From: Acidiphilium sp. 37-60-79
GTDB taxonomy: Bacteria > Pseudomonadota > Alphaproteobacteria > Acetobacterales > Acetobacteraceae
Assembly (NCBI GenBank): GCA_002279355.1
Contig: NCBV01000006.1
Span: 62,001-126,000, forward strand
Reading direction: 5' to 3'
Length of the DNA stretch: 64,000 bases
Of the stretch, positions 56,964-64,000 are shown piece after piece. The stretch's first letter is position 1. Each line of letters opens with the position of its first letter. The translations under genes were made by a program, and so were the position numbers. A model generated the notes under the pieces. That model was not told the origin of the DNA, searched no databases, and worked only from the letters and a program-made list of their open reading frames with translations.

Positions 56964-58175
56964 TCAAGCATCAAAATCGAGAATTTCTTTCAATTTTGCG
57001 GGGATTTCAAACAAGGCAAAATTTTGCAACCGCCTCGCGTGAATTCGAAACCTTTCCAAGCGCCGCCCTTCGAATAAGGTGGTGACCGCTGCGGGGCAAT
57101 CGCGAAAGCGCTTCACCACAATGCCAACGCGATGGGTCGCCACCCAATCGGCATTATAGGTCTCTTGCGGCATCGTGCGGCTATTGCGCTCAATAATCAC
57201 CGGCAACCCGCAATGCAGCGCCTCGCTGATGCTCCCCGGCCCTGGCTTGCCGATAAAAAAATCAGCAAGGCGCATGTAGTGCGGCACTTGATCCGTGAAG
57301 CCAACCACACAGCACCGATCCATGCCGGCAAGCTGCGCCGCAAGACGCTGATTATGTCCGCACATCACGATCGATTGCACGGGAAACGGCACTTGCGCCA
57401 ACTTGCGCACAATCAAGCGCGCCGCCTTTGAACCATTGCCACCAAACATCACCAGCGCCGTCGGCATATCGGGGTCCAGACCAAGCTTGGCGCGCTCGGC
57501 TCGCCGGTCCTGCGGCTCAGGCGCATAAAAGCTTGGTTTTAATACCATGCCTGACACCTGCATGATTCGCTCTGGCGGGTAATTCATCGCGCGCGCTTGC
57601 TCGACCGCACGATCACTCCCGCAAATAATAAACTGGTCCTGCGGCTCCTGCCAAAAATGCGGCGGTCGGTCAGCCAGATCGGTCATGATGGTCACATACG
57701 GCACGCTGGGATGCGCCCGCCGCAACGAGCGGAACAGCACCGCGTTGAAGTTCGGGATCAACGACACCACCAAATCAACATCCGTGCCCTGCCAATAGGC
57801 ATCCAGCACCTCCTCCAGCCGAGGCGCTTGCATGCGGATACCGGCCTGCAACCCACGCAGCATTGGTAGCGATCCATAGGTCCAGCCGCGCTTCAGCAAA
57901 CCGTTATAAACATCTTCGGAAGAGACGCGCCGCTTGGTCATCCGCGCCACCGGGTCAACCGGCTCCAACAAAGTTTGCAAATTGACCAGGTCAACCTGCC
58001 AGTTTGGATATTGCTCCGTGATTACCGCACGAAGCGCCATCGCCGCATTGCGATGACCGCCGCCCGCATCGAAATAAACAAATTGCACCCGCACAGGCTG
58101 CGCCGATATCAACGCACCGGCCAGCTGGCTTGAATCACGATCTGAAATTGCCGAATGCACAGATCCGGCCATCAT
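56964..58175 (-). CDS. MGDG synthase/GT28-type glycosyltransferase
   Basis: 403 residues from ATG 58175; GGA lies six bases upstream, and a GTG 11 codons earlier is less likely. The N-terminal domain has the MGDG-synthase pattern FDAGGGHRNAAMALRAV and VSLIPNFNAVLF. The C-terminal GT28 half has MFGGNGSKAARL, VGFTDQVPHYMRLADFFIGK and GPGSISEALHCGLPVII, binding a UDP-sugar. This fits a diacylglycerol glycosyltransferase making glycolipids, as used by some alphaproteobacteria under phosphate limitation. No PHO box was looked for successfully. Confidence 0.85.
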   Translation of the reverse strand: MMAGSVHSAISDRDSSQLAGALISAQPVRVQFVYFDAGGGHRNAAMALRAVITEQYPNWQVDLVNLQTLLEPVDPVARMTKRRVSSEDVYNGLLKRGWTYGSLPMLRGLQAGIRMQAPRLEEVLDAYWQGTDVDLVVSLIPNFNAVLFRSLRRAHPSVPYVTIMTDLADRPPHFWQEPQDQFIICGSDRAVEQARAMNYPPERIMQVSGMVLKPSFYAPEPQDRRAERAKLGLDPDMPTALVMFGGNGSKAARLIVRKLAQVPFPVQSIVMCGHNQRLAAQLAGMDRCCVVGFTDQVPHYMRLADFFIGKPGPGSISEALHCGLPVIIERNSRTMPQETYNADWVATHRVGIVVKRFRDCPAAVTTLFEGRRLERFRIHARRLQNFALFEIPAKLKEILDFDA

Positions 58176-58307
58176 CCACGTTCCATCATTGTGACATTGG
58201 TAAAGCACAGAGCAGCGAGGCCCGACATGATTATTTCATGACAATTCCCGCCCAGGCACCGAGCCACGACCTCGCTTGGCCGAACGAATCGGGATATCAG
58301 CGCGGCC

Positions 58308-59432
58308 ATGATGATCCTCAACAACGCGCAAATCGTGCTCCCTAATCAAATCATCACCGGGCATCTCTTGGTGGAGGACGGTTTAATCGCCGCGATCGAA
58401 CCCGGCCAGAGCCGTGTGGGAATCGATTGCGACGGTGATTTTCTCATCCCCGGCATTATCGATCTGCACACTGACAATCTCGAACGCCAAGTCTTGCCGC
58501 GCAGCAATGCGCGCTGGCCCTCGCGCTCGGCCTTGCTGGCCCATGACGCGCAATGCGCAGTGGCTGGGGTCACCACCGTGTTCGACGCGCTGTGCCTCGG
58601 TGATATCGGTTTTGAAAAAGAGCGCCTGCAAACATTCCTCAATGGCCAGACCGATCTGGCCGCCTTGGCTGACACCGATCTGCTCAAGGCCAACCATTTC
58701 CTGCATTTGCGCTGCGAACTCCCCTCGCCAACCATGCTGGACCTCCTCGACGCCGCCATCGTTGATCCGCTGGTGCGTCTGATCAGCCTGATGGATCACA
58801 GCCCCGGGGTCGGCCAATATGCCGACATCGCCAAATATCGGCAGATGCGCGCGGGTGATGGCCATAGCGATGAAGCGATCACCGCCATGATCGACCAACT
58901 CCAGCAAAGCCGCGCGCGCTGGACCCTGCCCAATCGCGCAGCCGTGCTCAGCCGCGCCCGCGACCACGGTATTCCCGTCGCCTCCCATGATGACCGCACG
59001 ATCACAGAAGTGACCGATAATCATCGTGATGGCATCGCCATCGCCGAATTCCCGGTAACCCATGATGCGGCGGCAGCAGCGCACGCCCATGGCATCGCCA
59101 CGATCGGCGGCGCGCCAAACATCGTGCGCGGCGGATCACATTCGGGCAATGTCGCGGTGCTGGACCTGGTCCGCGTCGGCTTGATCGACGCACTCGCCTC
59201 CGATTACGTGCCCGCCTCAATGATCGAGGCGGCGTTTACCTGTGTCGCGAAGGGTGTGCTCGCATTGCCCGCCGCAATCGCGCTGATCAGCGCCGGACCC
59301 GCCGCGATGGTTGGGTTCGCGGATCGCGGACAAGTCGCGCCGGGCTTGCGGGCTGATTTGGTGCAGGTGCGGCTGCATCAGGATATGCCCGTCATCCGCG
59401 CGGTCTGGCGCGCTGGCACACGTGTTGCCTGA
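58308..59432 (+). CDS. phnM: PhnM-type triphosphate diphosphatase (phosphonate metabolism)
   Basis: Cleaves pyrophosphate from alpha-D-ribose 1-methylphosphonate 5-triphosphate in C-P lyase pathways. 374-residue amidohydrolase with PGIIDLHTDNLERQ, SLMDHSPGVGQY, PVASHDDRT and APNIVRGGSHSGN, and the C-terminal SDYVPASMIEAAF, all family hallmarks. No other phn gene lies in the window: a glycolipid synthase precedes it and pcaH follows. Two ATG codons one apart are possible starts. Confidence 0.93.
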   Translation: MMILNNAQIVLPNQIITGHLLVEDGLIAAIEPGQSRVGIDCDGDFLIPGIIDLHTDNLERQVLPRSNARWPSRSALLAHDAQCAVAGVTTVFDALCLGDIGFEKERLQTFLNGQTDLAALADTDLLKANHFLHLRCELPSPTMLDLLDAAIVDPLVRLISLMDHSPGVGQYADIAKYRQMRAGDGHSDEAITAMIDQLQQSRARWTLPNRAAVLSRARDHGIPVASHDDRTITEVTDNHRDGIAIAEFPVTHDAAAAAHAHGIATIGGAPNIVRGGSHSGNVAVLDLVRVGLIDALASDYVPASMIEAAFTCVAKGVLALPAAIALISAGPAAMVGFADRGQVAPGLRADLVQVRLHQDMPVIRAVWRAGTRVA

Positions 59433-59517
59433 TCCCCCGACACGCTGCTATCCGAAAACGAGGTAGCGCGCCACTCTGGTCATCAAGGCTGCGCCATGAG
59501 CGTTCCGAGGAAATCAA

Positions 59518-60222
59518 ATGTCGTCAACGAACGTCGAATTCGCGCCGCTGGTGCCCGGCACCCAACCGCCTCATCTTGACCCCGCCTATCGCAGCACCGT
59601 GCTGCGTAGCCCGCGCCACCCGGCGATTGCAATTCCCCACACGCTCACCGAAATCGCCGGCCCAAATTTTACCCCGTCCTTGTTTCCGCCCCTGATGGAC
59701 ATGACCCAGCATCACGGCGGCGCTGCCGTTGGCGAGCGCATCATCGTCACCGGCCATGTGCGCGATGAAGCCGGGCGCCCGGTGCCCAACACCATGATCG
59801 AAATCTGGCAAGCCAATGCCGCCGGGCGCTATGCGCATCCCCATGACCAGCATGACGCCCCACTCGATCCGCATTTCCACGGCAATGGCCGGGTCTTTAC
59901 CGATGCTGACGGCGCCTATCGCTTTGTCACCATCAAACCCGGCGCCTATCCGTGGGGCAATCATGCCAATGCTTGGCGGCCCAACCATATTCATTTCTCG
60001 CTCTTCGGCGCGGGTTTTGCCGCACGGCTGATCACGCAAATGTATTTCCCGGGTGACCCGCTGCTCGCCCTTGATCCGATTTTTCACGCAGTTCCCGATC
60101 AGGCGGCACGCGAGCGCTTGATTGCCGCGTTCGATATCGAGGTCACCGAACCTAATCACGCGCTCGGCTACCGGTTCGATATCGCGCTGCGAGGCCGCAA
60201 CGCCGCACCGATGGAGGATTAG
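59518..60222 (+). CDS. pcaH: Protocatechuate 3,4-dioxygenase beta subunit
   Basis: Iron(III)-bearing subunit that opens the ring of protocatechuate to 3-carboxy-cis,cis-muconate. 234 residues. The Fe ligands are placed as in the family: Tyr105 (GRYAHP), Tyr144 (GAYPWG), His157 and His159 (PNHIHFS). The N-terminal arm YRSTVLRSP is typical. First gene of pcaHGFB; pcaG starts 3 nt after its stop. Confidence 0.96.
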   Translation: MSSTNVEFAPLVPGTQPPHLDPAYRSTVLRSPRHPAIAIPHTLTEIAGPNFTPSLFPPLMDMTQHHGGAAVGERIIVTGHVRDEAGRPVPNTMIEIWQANAAGRYAHPHDQHDAPLDPHFHGNGRVFTDADGAYRFVTIKPGAYPWGNHANAWRPNHIHFSLFGAGFAARLITQMYFPGDPLLALDPIFHAVPDQAARERLIAAFDIEVTEPNHALGYRFDIALRGRNAAPMED

Positions 60223-60225
60223 CCG

Positions 60226-60756
60226 ATGATCCCCTCCGCGAGCCAAACAATCGGGCCTTATTGGCACTTGATCCAAGAGCCGAGCTGGTCTGATCTCACG
60301 CGGTTCGGCGCGCAGGGCGACGCCATCACGCTCTCCGGCCGGATCACCGATGGTGCCGACGCCCCGGTGACCGATGCGGCCATCGAACTCTTCCAAGCCA
60401 CCCCCCCGCGTTCCGCCAGTTTCCCCGGCTACGGGCGCGCCGCGAGTGATGCAGAGGGTAATTTCCGGTTCATCACCCTCAAACCAAGCCCATCGCCCGG
60501 CCCGGCAGGATTGCGCGGTAATACGCTGCAAGCCCCGCATTGCGGCCTCGCGATCCTCGCACGCGGCCTGCTCAAGCCCCTCTTCACCAGGCTCTATTTC
60601 GCTGACGAACCTCTCAACGAGACCGACCCCATACTGGCGTTGATTGAACCGCCGTCCCGGCGTGCAACCTTGATCGCCCAAGCGGTCGGCGCACGGCATT
60701 ATCATCTCGATATTGCCCTGCAAGGCGCCGCCGAAACTGTATTTTTGGAGTTCTGA
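60226..60756 (+). CDS. pcaG: Protocatechuate 3,4-dioxygenase alpha subunit
   Basis: 176-residue partner of PcaH, sharing the intradiol fold without the iron ligands. PSASQTIGPYWHL at the start and the C-terminal RHYHLDIALQG match PcaG. The region around SFPGYGRAASDAEGNF is shorter than in some homologues. Closely coupled to pcaH and pcaF. Confidence 0.94.
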   Translation: MIPSASQTIGPYWHLIQEPSWSDLTRFGAQGDAITLSGRITDGADAPVTDAAIELFQATPPRSASFPGYGRAASDAEGNFRFITLKPSPSPGPAGLRGNTLQAPHCGLAILARGLLKPLFTRLYFADEPLNETDPILALIEPPSRRATLIAQAVGARHYHLDIALQGAAETVFLEF

Positions 60757-60759
60757 CCC

Positions 60760-61962
60760 ATGCGCGACGCTTTTATTTGCGATTATAGTCGCACACCTTT
60801 TGGCCGTTATGGCGGCGCCTTGGCCAATGTGCGTGCCGATGATCTGGCAGCGATTCCGCTGCGTGCATTGCAGGCGCGCAACCCCAAGCTCGACTCATCG
60901 GCGATTGATGAGGTGTTGCTGGGCTGTGCCAATCAGGCGGGCGAGGACAACCGCAATGTCGCCCGAATGGCCGTGCTGCTCGCCGGATTGCCCGCGCAAA
61001 TTCCCGGCGGCACCATCAACAGGCTTTGCGGCTCCGGCCTTGATGCCGTCGGCACCGCCGCCCGCGCCATTCGCTCGGGCGAGGCATCGTTGATACTCGC
61101 GGGTGGCGTCGAGAGCATGACCCGCGCACCCTTCGTGATGCCCAAAGCCCACGAAGCCTTCAGCCGCAGCAATGAGGTCTACGACACCACGATTGGCTGG
61201 CGCTTCATCAATCCGCTGATGCGCGCGCAGTATGGCGTCGATTCCATGCCCGAGACCGGCGAAAATGTCGCGGCCGATTTTGCAATCAGCCGCGCCGACC
61301 AGGATTTATTCGCCTATCGCAGCCAAATGAAATGCGCGGCCGCCCAGCAAGCTGGATTTTTCGCCGGTGAAATCACCCCAGTCACGATTGCGGGCCGCAA
61401 GGGCGAAATCATCGTGAACACCGACGAACATCCCCGCGCCGACACCACCTTGGAAGCGCTCGGTAAGCTCAAAACCCCATTCCGCGCTGATGGCACGGTG
61501 ACCGCGGGCAATGCCTCGGGCGTCAATGACGGCGCCGCCGCCCTGCTGATCGCCTCGGCCGAGGCGGCGAACGCTTATGGCCTGACCCCACGCGCCCGGA
61601 TCATCGGCATGGCGACGGCGGGTGTCGCACCGCGGATCATGGGCATCGGGCCCGCGCCCGCCACCGAAAAACTACTCGCCCGCACCGGCGTGTCGCTCCG
61701 CGACATCGATGTAATCGAGCTTAACGAAGCCTTCGCCAGCCAAGCGCTCGCCGTGACCCGCCGCCTCGGCCTCGCTGATGATGATGCGCGGGTGAACCCG
61801 CATGGCGGGGCGATCGCACTGGGTCACCCGCTCGGCGCGTCCGGCGCGCGCTTGGCCGGCACCGCACTGCGCGCCTTGGAGGCGCAAGGCGGCAAACGCG
61901 CGCTGGCTACCATGTGTATCGGCGTCGGTCAGGGGATTGCGCTCCTGCTCGAACGGGTCTGA
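60760..61962 (+). CDS. pcaF: Beta-ketoadipyl-CoA thiolase
   Basis: Last step of the beta-ketoadipate pathway, giving succinyl-CoA and acetyl-CoA. 400 residues with the nucleophile Cys90 (INRLCGSGLDAV), the GGVESMTRAPFV block, HPLGASGAR, and the C-terminal Cys in MCIGVGQG. Placed between pcaG and pcaB. General acetyl-CoA acetyltransferases look alike, but the context and length favour PcaF. Confidence 0.93.
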   Translation: MRDAFICDYSRTPFGRYGGALANVRADDLAAIPLRALQARNPKLDSSAIDEVLLGCANQAGEDNRNVARMAVLLAGLPAQIPGGTINRLCGSGLDAVGTAARAIRSGEASLILAGGVESMTRAPFVMPKAHEAFSRSNEVYDTTIGWRFINPLMRAQYGVDSMPETGENVAADFAISRADQDLFAYRSQMKCAAAQQAGFFAGEITPVTIAGRKGEIIVNTDEHPRADTTLEALGKLKTPFRADGTVTAGNASGVNDGAAALLIASAEAANAYGLTPRARIIGMATAGVAPRIMGIGPAPATEKLLARTGVSLRDIDVIELNEAFASQALAVTRRLGLADDDARVNPHGGAIALGHPLGASGARLAGTALRALEAQGGKRALATMCIGVGQGIALLLERV

Positions 61963-61967
61963 GCGCG

Positions 61968-63122
61968 ATGCTGCCACTGCCCAACCAGATGGCATCGACG
62001 AAGCCCATGCGCGCGATCTTCGCGGCGCGCGGCGGCGCACAAGCCCTCCTCGATGTCGAGGCCGCCTTGGCCCGCGCCAACGCTGCCCTCGGCATGATCT
62101 CCGCCGAAGCCGCCGATGCGATTTGCGCCGCCTGCCATGCGCGCACGCTCGATTGCGCCGCCTTGGCGCAAGCGGGCGCGCATGCCGGCACCATCGTGAT
62201 CCCGCTGGTGGCGTGGCTACGCAGCCAAGTGCCCGACCACGCCGAAGCGGTGCATCGCGCCGGTACCTCGCAAGATATTATCGATACCGCCTTGGTGCTC
62301 CAAATCCATCGCGGCCTTTCGCTCCTCGATGATGATGCCGCCGCAATGGCCTCCAGCCTCGCCCAACTGGCGCGAACCTATGCCACCACACCCATGCTAG
62401 CGCGCACCCTGCTGCAACCGGCCTTACCCAGCACATTCGGGTTGAAAGCCGCGCATTATCTCACGATGATCGATGATTTGCGCGGCGCGTTACGCGCTGC
62501 CGCCACCGAGGCGCTCACCATCCAATACGGTGGCGCCGCTGGCACGCTCGATGGGGTCAGCACCAACGCCCCCGCCTTCATCGCGGCATTTGCCACCGCC
62601 CTCGGCTTGCCCGCACCCGCACTCTCCTGGCACACGCGCCGGGCCCCGCTCGCACGTCTCGGCTGCGCCATCGCCGCCGGGCTGGGCAGTCTGGGTAAAA
62701 TCGCCACCGACATGATATTAATGATGCAAGCGGAAGTCGCCGAACTCGCCGAACCTGCGGCTGCCGGGCGCGGCGGTTCCTCGGCAATGGCGCATAAGCG
62801 CAACCCGACCTTATCAATCCTGGTCCGCGCCGCTTCCCTGCGCGCCCCCCATCTAGCCGCCACCCTGCTCAGCGCCATTCCGCAAGCGCATGAGCGCGCA
62901 GCCGGTGAATGGCAGGCCGAGCAAGCGGTCTGGCCGGATCTGATGCTCACCGCCAGCGGTGCCTTCGCCGCGATGCGCGAAACCCTGGCCGGTTTGGTGA
63001 TCGACCCGGCAGCGATGGCGCGCAATCTGGCTTTTGCACCGGGCGTTGTGGTCTCAGCGGTAATTCCCGCGCTGATCGAGCGCGCCTGCGCTCAGCACGA
63101 TACCTGCAGTGACGAACCCTAA
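61968..63122 (+). CDS. pcaB: 3-carboxy-cis,cis-muconate cycloisomerase
   Basis: Lactonises 3-carboxymuconate, the PcaHG product. 384 residues from ATG 61968, five nt after the pcaF stop. Fumarase/ASL superfamily: signature GGSSAMAHKRNPT and the GTSQDIIDTALVLQ block. Several preceding in-frame codons overlap pcaF and are discarded. pcaC and pcaD (the next two steps) are not in the window. Confidence 0.95.
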   Translation: MLPLPNQMASTKPMRAIFAARGGAQALLDVEAALARANAALGMISAEAADAICAACHARTLDCAALAQAGAHAGTIVIPLVAWLRSQVPDHAEAVHRAGTSQDIIDTALVLQIHRGLSLLDDDAAAMASSLAQLARTYATTPMLARTLLQPALPSTFGLKAAHYLTMIDDLRGALRAAATEALTIQYGGAAGTLDGVSTNAPAFIAAFATALGLPAPALSWHTRRAPLARLGCAIAAGLGSLGKIATDMILMMQAEVAELAEPAAAGRGGSSAMAHKRNPTLSILVRAASLRAPHLAATLLSAIPQAHERAAGEWQAEQAVWPDLMLTASGAFAAMRETLAGLVIDPAAMARNLAFAPGVVVSAVIPALIERACAQHDTCSDEP

Positions 63123-63237
63123 TGTCGCGCAATCTCGGCACAACACCCCCCGTCGATACGCGATCAGGTTGCGTTGGCCCCGGCACAACCCATCTCTCAT
63201 CGACCTATCGAAGCCAAAATAGCAGAAAGTAGCGGTT

Positions 63238-63723
63238 ATGATCCAGCCGATTACCCTGACCGTCAACGGCCATGATCACCCGATCAACGCCGATCCCAAA
63301 TCCATGCTGCTCTATGCGCTGCGCGATCAAATCGGCTTGCATGGGCCGAAATTTGGCTGCGGCCTGTCCGAATGCGGGGCCTGCACCGTGATCATCGGCG
63401 GGGCCGCCGTGCATGCCTGCGTAACCCCGCTTGCTGCGGCGGTCGGGCAAAAAATCACCACCCTCGAAGGGCTGGCCGAGAACGGCAAGCCCAATCCTTT
63501 GCAACAAGCCTTCATCGACGAACAAGCCGCGCAATGCGGCTATTGCCTCAATGGCATGCTCATGACCGCCCAAGCCCTGATCACGCGCAACCCGCACGCC
63601 ACCCGCGATGACATCAAAGCGGCGCTGCAAGGCAATTTATGCCGCTGCGGCACCCATATGCGGATTCTGCGTGCCGTTGAGCGCATCACCCAACCTCAAA
63701 TCCCAACAGGCGCCACGCCATGA
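63238..63723 (+). CDS. Isoquinoline 1-oxidoreductase-like small subunit, [2Fe-2S]
   Basis: 161-residue electron-transfer subunit of a molybdenum hydroxylase (IorA/CoxS type). The plant-type cluster ligands are Cys41, Cys46, Cys49 and Cys61; the second cluster ligands are Cys100, Cys103, Cys135 and Cys137 (CGYC and CRC). It overlaps the next gene by 4 nt, a common coupling for this pair. Located 115 nt after pcaB. Confidence 0.93.
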   Translation: MIQPITLTVNGHDHPINADPKSMLLYALRDQIGLHGPKFGCGLSECGACTVIIGGAAVHACVTPLAAAVGQKITTLEGLAENGKPNPLQQAFIDEQAAQCGYCLNGMLMTAQALITRNPHATRDDIKAALQGNLCRCGTHMRILRAVERITQPQIPTGATP

Positions 63724-64000
63724 GCGCGGGTGCAAAATTGCGGCTGAGCCGGCGGGATTTGATCGGCTTTGCGAGCGGCATGGTGGTCAGTTTTCCATTG
63801 CTGGCGCGCAGCGATATGATCAACAGCGCCACCAGCGTCGCCACCGTGCCGCCACCGCCCGATGCCGCCAAGCTCTATGCCTGGCTCGCCGTGCATCCGG
63901 ATAACACCGCGACACTTTACACCGGCAAGGTGGATGTCGGTACCGGCGCGCAAACCGCCCTCGCGCAGATCGCCGCCGAGGAGCTGGATTTCCCGATCGA
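63720..64000 (+). CDS. Molybdopterin-binding large subunit (IorB-like), 3' end outside window
   Basis: The first 93 codons of a long gene. The N-terminus has a twin-arginine pattern, SRRDLIGFASG, followed by a hydrophobic stretch, then WLAVHPDNTATLYTGKVDVG and AQTALAQIAAEELDF, matching the start of IorB-type aldehyde/isoquinoline oxidoreductase subunits. It is translationally coupled to the iron-sulphur subunit (ATGA overlap). A Tat-exported molybdenum hydroxylase is likely; the substrate is unknown. Confidence 0.85.
   Translation, partial: MSAGAKLRLSRRDLIGFASGMVVSFPLLARSDMINSATSVATVPPPPDAAKLYAWLAVHPDNTATLYTGKVDVGTGAQTALAQIAAEELDFPI

Overview
The window reads as one chromosomal segment of an alphaproteobacterium, most likely of the family Acetobacteraceae. 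The evidence is the pal-cpoB-tilS-ftsH order, the alphaproteobacterial layout of the S10/spc/alpha ribosomal operons with adk after secY, a large protein carrying a Hint domain of a type common in that family, and a sedolisin-type (acid) peptidase. These are judgements from gene content; no database search was possible. I see no rRNA, tRNA, CRISPR array, transposase, prophage gene or replication origin.

Layout. 1-1521: the 3' part of malQ. 1529-6415 (minus): pal, cpoB, tilS, ftsH, covering envelope integrity, tRNA-Ile lysidinylation and membrane proteolysis. 6416-6895: intergenic, with a strong candidate small RNA ending in a perfect intrinsic terminator. 6896-9121 (minus): an exported prolyl-oligopeptidase. 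9122-12569: an AT-rich stretch, then a 994-residue repeat protein with a Hint domain. 12617-16209: pheS and pheT. 16269-33319 (minus): one long block, in transcription order rpsL, rpsG, tuf, rpsJ, rplC, rplD, rplW, rplB, rpsS, rplV, rpsC, rplP, rpmC, rpsQ, rplN, rplX, rplE, rpsN, rpsH, rplF, rplR, rpsE, rpmD, rplO, secY, adk, rpsM, rpsK, rpoA, rplQ, followed by a small lipoprotein. 33752-44785 (minus): rplK, rplA, rplJ, rplL, rpoB, rpoC. The two blocks together supply most ribosomal proteins, the RNA polymerase core, EF-Tu and the SecY channel.

44786-58175 is mixed housekeeping and catabolism: an aldo/keto reductase; gltX; an overlapping HAD phosphatase, pyrD and lipoprotein set; a fumarylacetoacetase-family hydrolase; a plus-strand operon of omega-amino acid:pyruvate transaminase, semialdehyde dehydrogenase and short-chain dehydrogenase; a sedolisin; a PilZ protein; and a diacylglycerol glucosyltransferase-like protein. 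58308-64000 (plus): a lone phnM; pcaH, pcaG, pcaF and pcaB for protocatechuate degradation; and an iorA/iorB-like molybdenum hydroxylase pair cut by the window end.

Most worth checking: the small RNA at about 6772-6880 with an exposed TTTCCTCCC; a ribosomal protein L24 that lacks about 18-20 internal residues of its KOW region; the Hint-domain protein behind an AT-rich promoter region; absence of fusA, nusG/secE and tolB from their usual places; a dense set of hairpins after rpoC; and a composite palindromic element after the aldo/keto reductase gene.
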